Assembly (NCBI GenBank): GCA_902586885.1 | Contig: CACIJG010000001.1 | Coordinates: 62,001 to 126,000, forward strand | DNA: 64,000 bases | Direction of reading: 5' to 3' | From: an uncultured Alphaproteobacteria bacterium | GTDB lineage: Bacteria; Pseudomonadota; Alphaproteobacteria; Rhodobacterales; Rhodobacteraceae | Part shown: one piece after another, positions 59,450-64,000 of the stretch | Layout: every line of letters begins with the position of its first letter | How positions within the stretch are numbered: position 1 is the first letter of the stretch | The notes under the pieces: model-generated | What the model was told of the DNA's origin: nothing | Database searches by the model: none | Seen by the model: the letters and a program-made list of their open reading frames with translations, nothing else | Made by a program: the position numbers and the translations under genes

Positions 59450-59504
59450 TTTAAAAATCCCCTTAGATCTAAAGATATACCAATTAATATTTTTTGCATA
59501 ACAT

Positions 59505-60911
59505 TTATTTTTGCTTTTCAAACATCGTTTTTAACCTACAGATCGTATCCTCTTTGCCAATAATTTGTAATATATCGGTTATACTGGCTGAGTGAGTGGA
59601 TCCTGTTATCAAAACCCTTAAAGGTATACCTATTTGGCGAAAAGAGAGGTTATTTAGTTCACAAAAATCTTTTATAAATTTATCTATGGTTTCAGATTTC
59701 CACAACATTTTTTCTGTATTTAAAGCGTCAATAAAACTTTTTATGATCATAATTGTTTCATTTGATAATACCTCATTATATTTTTCAAAAATTGAATAAT
59801 CTGGAGAGGAAAAAAGAAACTTTGAGCTTTCGTACATATCTCCCAAAGTGTTACACCTATCTCGTAATAGAAACGTTAATAGTTTCAGTTTTTTTATATA
59901 CTTTTTATCGATATTCAAAGTTTTGTAATCATTTAGATAACAAAGAAACTTTTGAAATAATTCTTTACTATTCAAGGTTTTTAAATGCTTCCCACATATA
60001 TTTAATAACTTTTTTTCATCGTATTTTGAAGGGCTTTTCCCTATTCCCTTTATTGAAAACCATGAAATGGCCTGTTTTTCAGAGAAGAATTCTTCGTTAT
60101 TATAACTCCATCCGAGTCGAGCTAGATAATTCAGCATTGCAATCGGTAATATTCCTTCCTGTTTGAAATCTACCAAGTTATTTTTTCCATCCCTTTTAGA
60201 CAATTTTTGCCCTGATTGATTTTGTATTAAGGGTATATGGGCAAAAATTGGTAAACGCCAATTCATAGCTCTATAAATCAGGGTCTGTTTAATAGTATTA
60301 GTGATATGATCTTCACCGCGAATTACGTGGGAAATTTTCATATTTTTATCATCAGTGACCACCGCCAAATTATATGTTGGTGTTCCATCGGTTCTCGCAA
60401 TAACAAAGTCTTCAATTTCATCTGATTTCCAGCTCAATAGTCCTCTTACTTTGTCATTAAAGCTTAAGATTATATTTTCAGGTGTCTTGAAACGAATAAC
60501 AGAAGATTCACTATCAGTTTTTGGTTTATCTTCATTTCTCCATGGTGATCTTAGCGCTTTTAAACCATTGGCTTGGCTTGCATACTTAAGCTCATTAATT
60601 TCTTCTTCAGTGCAATAGCAATGGTAGGCATTGCCAGATCTTAAAAGGTTATTAATAACTTCTTGGTGTTGATCAATATTTTCTTTCTGGTACACAATGT
60701 CTTCATCCCAGTTTAATTTCAGCCATTTTAAATCTCTAATAATATTTTTTGTAGTTTGATCATTAGAACGCTTACCATCGGTATCTTCAATTCTGAGCAG
60801 GAATTCTCCTTTTTGACTTTTCGCGAATAGCCAATTAAATAATGCTGTCCTAGCTCCCCCAAGATGAAGTTCTCCTGTTGGTGAGGGCGCAAATCTTGTT
60901 CTTACTGACAT
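59505..60911 (-). CDS. gltX: Glutamyl-tRNA synthetase
   Basis: GltX charges tRNA(Glu). The HIGH-type motif is [16 protein letters not shown] with HLGG at residues 16-19, and the KMSKS motif is KLSKRDG at about 238-244. A CYCTEEEI cysteine pair at about 98-100 could be part of the zinc site seen in some forms. The C-terminal anticodon-binding domain (about 320-468) is diverged but of normal length. It lies 45 bases downstream of lexA. Confidence 0.97.
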   Translation of the reverse strand: MSVRTRFAPSPTGELHLGGARTALFNWLFAKSQKGEFLLRIEDTDGKRSNDQTTKNIIRDLKWLKLNWDEDIVYQKENIDQHQEVINNLLRSGNAYHCYCTEEEINELKYASQANGLKALRSPWRNEDKPKTDSESSVIRFKTPENIILSFNDKVRGLLSWKSDEIEDFVIARTDGTPTYNLAVVTDDKNMKISHVIRGEDHITNTIKQTLIYRAMNWRLPIFAHIPLIQNQSGQKLSKRDGKNNLVDFKQEGILPIAMLNYLARLGWSYNNEEFFSEKQAISWFSIKGIGKSPSKYDEKKLLNICGKHLKTLNSKELFQKFLCYLNDYKTLNIDKKYIKKLKLLTFLLRDRCNTLGDMYESSKFLFSSPDYSIFEKYNEVLSNETIMIIKSFIDALNTEKMLWKSETIDKFIKDFCELNNLSFRQIGIPLRVLITGSTHSASITDILQIIGKEDTICRLKTMFEKQK

Positions 60912-60956
60912 GAGTTTTTTTTACAATGATTACAGAATTAAGTAAAAGGAAAAAGC

Positions 60957-61613
60957 TTATTTATATAATCTGATTAATCCGGCTAGAACCCCTTGAATAT
61001 TTACTTGATTTCCAGAATATATTCTTGTCTCAAAATTATCATTTGCTGCTTCCAATGCTATAGTATTACCCTTTTTCCGGAACCTTTTTAAAGTAGCTTC
61101 TTCTCGATTTATAAGCGCCACGACGATATCTCCGTTATTTGCATATGATTGTTTTTTTATAATAACTAAATCTTTATCATATATACCCGCGTCAATCATA
61201 GAATCTCCTTTGACCTCTAGGATAAAATTATCTTTTCCTTTGATTAAAGATTTAGGCACGTGAAATGTGTTTGATTTATCTTCAATTGCCTCTATTGGAA
61301 GTCCAGCTGCTATTCTTCCGATGATCGGAAGTTCTATCGTTGGGTTCTCTGTATATTTTTTTGTTTTTTGTTGAATGTTGTTCATATGTTGGTCATTAAG
61401 CTCTGGTAACTTAATTACCTGTATAGCCCGTGCTTTGAAGGCAAGTTTTTTTATAAACCCTCTTTCTTCGAGTGCCGCTATCAATCTGTGGATTCCTGAC
61501 TTTGATCTCAATCCCAATTTTTCTTTCATTTCATCAAAAGACGGAGGAACGCCAGTTTTCTTTATTTTCTTATCTATTAGTAAAAGTAGCTCTAATTGCT
61601 TTTTTGTCAGCAT
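60957..61613 (-). CDS. lexA: LexA repressor
   Basis: LexA represses the SOS genes and cuts itself on contact with active RecA. The winged helix is at about 1-65 (GVPPSFDEMKEKLGLRSKSGIHRLIAALEERGFI); the cleavage site is Ala103-Gly104 in RIAAGLP; and the catalytic dyad is Ser138 in GDSMIDAG and Lys176 in ATLKRF. Length 218 is standard. Upstream lie three GTTC half-sites at 11-base spacing and a strong promoter, so it is autoregulated. It is placed between moeA and gltX. Confidence 0.98.
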   Translation of the reverse strand: MLTKKQLELLLLIDKKIKKTGVPPSFDEMKEKLGLRSKSGIHRLIAALEERGFIKKLAFKARAIQVIKLPELNDQHMNNIQQKTKKYTENPTIELPIIGRIAAGLPIEAIEDKSNTFHVPKSLIKGKDNFILEVKGDSMIDAGIYDKDLVIIKKQSYANNGDIVVALINREEATLKRFRKKGNTIALEAANDNFETRIYSGNQVNIQGVLAGLIRLYK

Positions 61614-61630
61614 TGTTAATGACCTTTAAT

Positions 61631-61656
61631 GTTCATATTATGTTCTATATATGTTC
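61631..61656 (-). promoter_or_regulatory. LexA operator of lexA: three GTTC half-sites at an 11-base period
   Basis: On the plus strand GTTC occurs at 61631-61634, 61642-61645 and 61653-61656, each spaced by seven bases, i.e. GAAC-N7-GAAC-N7-GAAC for the leftward gene. The middle and first half-sites overlap or follow the -10 element and the third lies in the promoter spacer. This matches the alphaproteobacterial LexA box and the array at 14237-14273. Confidence 0.9.
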
Positions 61657-61672
61657 TTATTTTTTTTGTCAA
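61644..61672 (-). promoter_or_regulatory. lexA promoter
   Basis: Reading leftward, the perfect -35 TTGACA (61672-61667) is followed by a 17-base spacer and the -10 TATAGA (61649-61644), about 31 bases before the ATG. A strong core promoter fits a repressor that is expressed but held down by its own product through the overlapping LexA half-sites. Confidence 0.8.
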
Positions 61673-61680
61673 GTTAAACT

Positions 61681-62865
61681 CTATAAATCTATAAAGTTTA
61701 CTAAATCTCCTCTTTTTTTCTGTGTAGTATTAGCGGGTTGTACTACTAAGGCATTTGATTGTGATAGAACAGAATGCATGGAACTGTCTTGTTGTAAAAA
61801 GGCCCTAACATATTGTGTTGTACCTTTCTGGTAGGCCACACCTCGCATATAATGTTCACGTGGTCCAGTTCCTTCAATATTATTTGCTAGTATTGCTCTT
61901 TTAAATTTCACAGGCTCAGAAATTAAGCCAAAACACTTTTGTATAAAAGGTACAATAAAAATTCTTGAGCAAATAATACTAGAAATAGGATTTCCAGGAA
62001 GGCAAAAAATGATTTTTTTCTTAAACTTTCCAATTATCAAAGGTTTGCCTGGGCGTATAGAAATTTGATCAGCAATAATTCTTATGCCTAGCTTTCGGTA
62101 ATTTTTTCTGATCAAATCATAGTCGCCTCTAGAAACACCTCCAAGGGTAATTATAATGTCTGAATTTTTTGCTAATGATAGGGCATGTGAAATTTCGTCA
62201 ATATTATCTCTGCAAATTGGAAGAATTGAGGTTATTGAACCTTCTTTTTCTAACAAACTTTTTATTCCAGAAGCGCTGGAAGAGTATATTTTATTTTTCT
62301 CAACTCGGTCACCTAGGTTAAGTATTTCATTTCCTGTTGGGATGATCGTTATAAGGGGTTTTTTATATACTGAGATACATTCAGCATTAATTGATGCTAA
62401 CAAAGGTATATTTTTATAGTTAAGGTTCAAGGGAGCCTTTAATGAGAAGTTTTTTTTGAGATCCATACCTTTTTTTCTGATATAACTAAAATTCTGTTTG
62501 CAGTTTGGGTTTGGATAAACCAAAGCTTCTATCTGTTTGGCATTTTCCTTTAAAAGGATATAATTACAGTTTGAAGGTATCTTTGACCCAGTAAAAATTT
62601 TTACACATTCATTTTTGCCTAAACAAAAATTTTTATTATCACCAGCTGGAGATGTTCCTATCAGTTTTAAATAATTAGTCTTATCCAAATCTTTTTTTCT
62701 GACAGCAAAACCGTCCATTGCAGATACAGAAAATGGAGGTATGTCCATTTTTGATTTAACATCCTTTGAAAGAATACGATTATTAGAGTTTTTTAGATTT
62801 ATTATTTCGCTAGATAAACTCATTTCTTCTTTGAACAAAATATTAAGAGCTTCTCTAGTATTCAT
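61681..62865 (-). CDS. moeA: Molybdopterin molybdenumtransferase MoeA
   Basis: MoeA inserts molybdate into the adenylated molybdopterin. The 394-residue protein shows IPPFSVSAMDGFAV at about 41-54, the substrate block PTGNEI, the GGVSRGDYDLI turn at about 241-251 and FCLPGNPISS at about 285-294, all family marks. It serves molybdoenzymes such as MsrP in this window. It lies six bases from moaC. Its end is 67 bases before lexA, with the SOS operator between. Confidence 0.96.
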   Translation of the reverse strand: MNTREALNILFKEEMSLSSEIINLKNSNNRILSKDVKSKMDIPPFSVSAMDGFAVRKKDLDKTNYLKLIGTSPAGDNKNFCLGKNECVKIFTGSKIPSNCNYILLKENAKQIEALVYPNPNCKQNFSYIRKKGMDLKKNFSLKAPLNLNYKNIPLLASINAECISVYKKPLITIIPTGNEILNLGDRVEKNKIYSSSASGIKSLLEKEGSITSILPICRDNIDEISHALSLAKNSDIIITLGGVSRGDYDLIRKNYRKLGIRIIADQISIRPGKPLIIGKFKKKIIFCLPGNPISSIICSRIFIVPFIQKCFGLISEPVKFKRAILANNIEGTGPREHYMRGVAYQKGTTQYVRAFLQQDSSMHSVLSQSNALVVQPANTTQKKRGDLVNFIDL

Positions 62866-62871
62866 TTTCTT

Positions 62872-63351
62872 TTAAATAAAATTTTTATTTCTGAAGTGGC
62901 CTGATTTTCCACCCTCTTTCGTAAGTAGCCCCATTTTTTCAATTAGCACAGATTTATCTACTCCTTTAACCATATCATAGATAGTAAGAGCTGCAACAGA
63001 AACTGCTGTAAGCGCTTCCATTTCAACACCAGTTTTTTGCTCAGATTTTACAGTACTGATGACCTCTATCCGATTTTCAAATAGTACAAATTTTACTTCA
63101 CAATGATCTATCAAAATATTGTGGCATAGAGGAATTAATGAAGAGGTTTTCTTTGATGCATTTATACCTGCAATTCTGGAAACGTTTAAAACGTCTCCCT
63201 TTTTAAATTTGTCTTCTTTTATCATTTTAACTAATTTTTTTGAGAGGACTATAGAAGCTATAGCTGTCGCTTCTCTAGGAGTGCTCTTTTTTTTTGAGAT
63301 GTCAACTATTCTTGCTTCACCATCTTTATTTAAATGATTAAAACCAGTCAA
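62872..63351 (-). CDS. moaC: Cyclic pyranopterin monophosphate synthase MoaC
   Basis: MoaC forms cyclic pyranopterin from the MoaA product. The 159-residue protein has HLNKDGEARIVDISKK near the start, PLCHNI at about 75 and the GVEMEALTAVSVAALTIYDMVK block at about 108-129 with the active-site lysine. TTG start at 63351. It lies between trpC and moeA, in the typical alphaproteobacterial trpC-moaC-moeA-lexA order. Confidence 0.97.
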   Translation of the reverse strand: MTGFNHLNKDGEARIVDISKKKSTPREATAIASIVLSKKLVKMIKEDKFKKGDVLNVSRIAGINASKKTSSLIPLCHNILIDHCEVKFVLFENRIEVISTVKSEQKTGVEMEALTAVSVAALTIYDMVKGVDKSVLIEKMGLLTKEGGKSGHFRNKNFI

Positions 63352-63354
63352 AGT

Positions 63355-64000
63355 TTAGGCTCCTATCAATTTTTTGGTTGCAATTTCGATATTACTTTGC
63401 CTCATAAGGCTTTCGCCTATTAAAAAAGAGGAAACTCCTAAATTAGATAGATTATCTAGATCTTTTTTTTCTGAAAAGCCTGATTCTGAAATTATTGTTT
63501 TGTTTGAGGAAATCTTAGGAATAAGTTCAACTGTCGTGGATATTTTTGTCTCAAATGTATTCAAATTTCTATTATTTATCCCAATCATGTTAGAGAAGAA
63601 ACTTTTTGTGGCCTCTAATTCCTCGAGTGAGTGAACCTCTAGTATACACTCCAATCCTAGATCGAGTGCTAAACTTTCTATCTTTCTATTTTGTTCAACT
63701 GAATTCATCCCAATGATTATTAGAATACAATCAGCTCCTAGTTTTTTAGACTCCAAAACTTGTAGAGGGTCGATAATAAAATCTTTTCTTAGAATTGGTA
63801 AACTGGAATTTTTTTTCACATCCTTTAGATAACTGTTTGATCCCAAGAAATTTTCTTTATCTGTTAGTACGGAAATGCACGAGCCTCCACCTTTTTCGTA
63901 TGATAATGCTATCTCAACTGGATTGAATTTTTTTCTGATAATACCCTTGGATGGTGACGCCTTTTTTATTTCTGTTATTAAGGTATACATTTGGTTTTTT
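63355..64000 (-). CDS. trpC: Indole-3-glycerol phosphate synthase (partial; N-terminus outside the window)
   Basis: TrpC closes the indole ring in tryptophan synthesis. The visible part of the barrel holds LITEIKKASPSKG (catalytic lysine), PILRKDFIIDPLQV, LEVHSLEEL, GINNRNLNTFET and the phosphate site ISESGF. The frame stays open to the window edge (…KNQ before the first Met), and typical TrpC has about 40-50 more residues at the front, so the gene is cut by the window. It is followed by moaC after three bases. Confidence 0.96.
   Translation of the reverse strand, partial: KNQMYTLITEIKKASPSKGIIRKKFNPVEIALSYEKGGGSCISVLTDKENFLGSNSYLKDVKKNSSLPILRKDFIIDPLQVLESKKLGADCILIIIGMNSVEQNRKIESLALDLGLECILEVHSLEELEATKSFFSNMIGINNRNLNTFETKISTTVELIPKISSNKTIISESGFSEKKDLDNLSNLGVSSFLIGESLMRQSNIEIATKKLIGA

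Overview
The window is a chromosomal segment of an AT-rich alphaproteobacterium. Gene order supports this: rpsB-tsf-pyrH-frr-cdsA-dxr-rseP-bamA-skp-fabZ-lpxA-lpxI-lpxB running into gltA, gltX, lexA, moeA, moaC and trpC; gyrA-ssb-uvrA-coaD-cyclophilins; and a Suf operon led by an Rrf2 regulator with Yip1-like membrane proteins inside it. LpxI in place of LpxH and LexA half-sites of the GTTC-N7-GTTC type point the same way. Low GC, short or overlapping gene borders and many TTG starts suggest a streamlined, possibly marine lineage. I cannot place it to genus. Both ends cut genes: panB on the left and trpC on the right. I saw no rRNA, tRNA, CRISPR array, prophage or insertion sequence, and no gene-free stretch over 300 bases.

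Layout. 1-9.95 kb: panB end, a tRNA-editing deacylase, nicotinamidase, an IalB-like periplasmic protein, a sirtuin without cysteines, the methionine sulfoxide repair pair msrPQ, two unknown genes, ccmF-ccmH of cytochrome c maturation, yaaA and mnmA. 10.1-24.5 kb: DNA maintenance (ligA, recG, gyrA, ssb, uvrA), an SOS-type promoter driving a 39-residue membrane peptide, an IscU-like scaffold, hisI, trmFO, coaD and two cyclophilins. 24.5-34 kb: tyrS, a small hydrolase and the Suf iron-sulfur operon. 34-45.1 kb: a penicillin-acylase-family protein, a hydroxyacid dehydrogenase, a SYLF lipoprotein, hemB, mfd, a DUF502 protein and the pseudouridine catabolic pair psuG-psuK. 45.2-58.1 kb: one long rightward run from translation factors to envelope and lipid A biogenesis. 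58.1-64 kb: a leftward run from trpC through moaC, moeA, lexA and gltX to gltA.

The strongest unexpected signal is at 14237-14425. Four GTTC half-sites at an exact 11-base period sit on a good promoter, which is followed by a Shine-Dalgarno and a 39-residue basic, single-membrane-segment ORF. The lexA gene of this same window carries three GTTC sites at the same 11-base period over a TTGACA-17-TATAGA promoter, so the regulator and its operator type are both visible here. By analogy with SidA of Caulobacter, the peptide is a candidate SOS-induced division inhibitor. Other notable points are a sirtuin lacking the zinc cysteines, an IscR-like regulator lacking all three cluster cysteines next to an IscR-like operator, an rseP whose first membrane helix can only be translated from a non-standard start (probably ATT), and the absence of uppS, lpxD, comEC and ccmE from their usual places.
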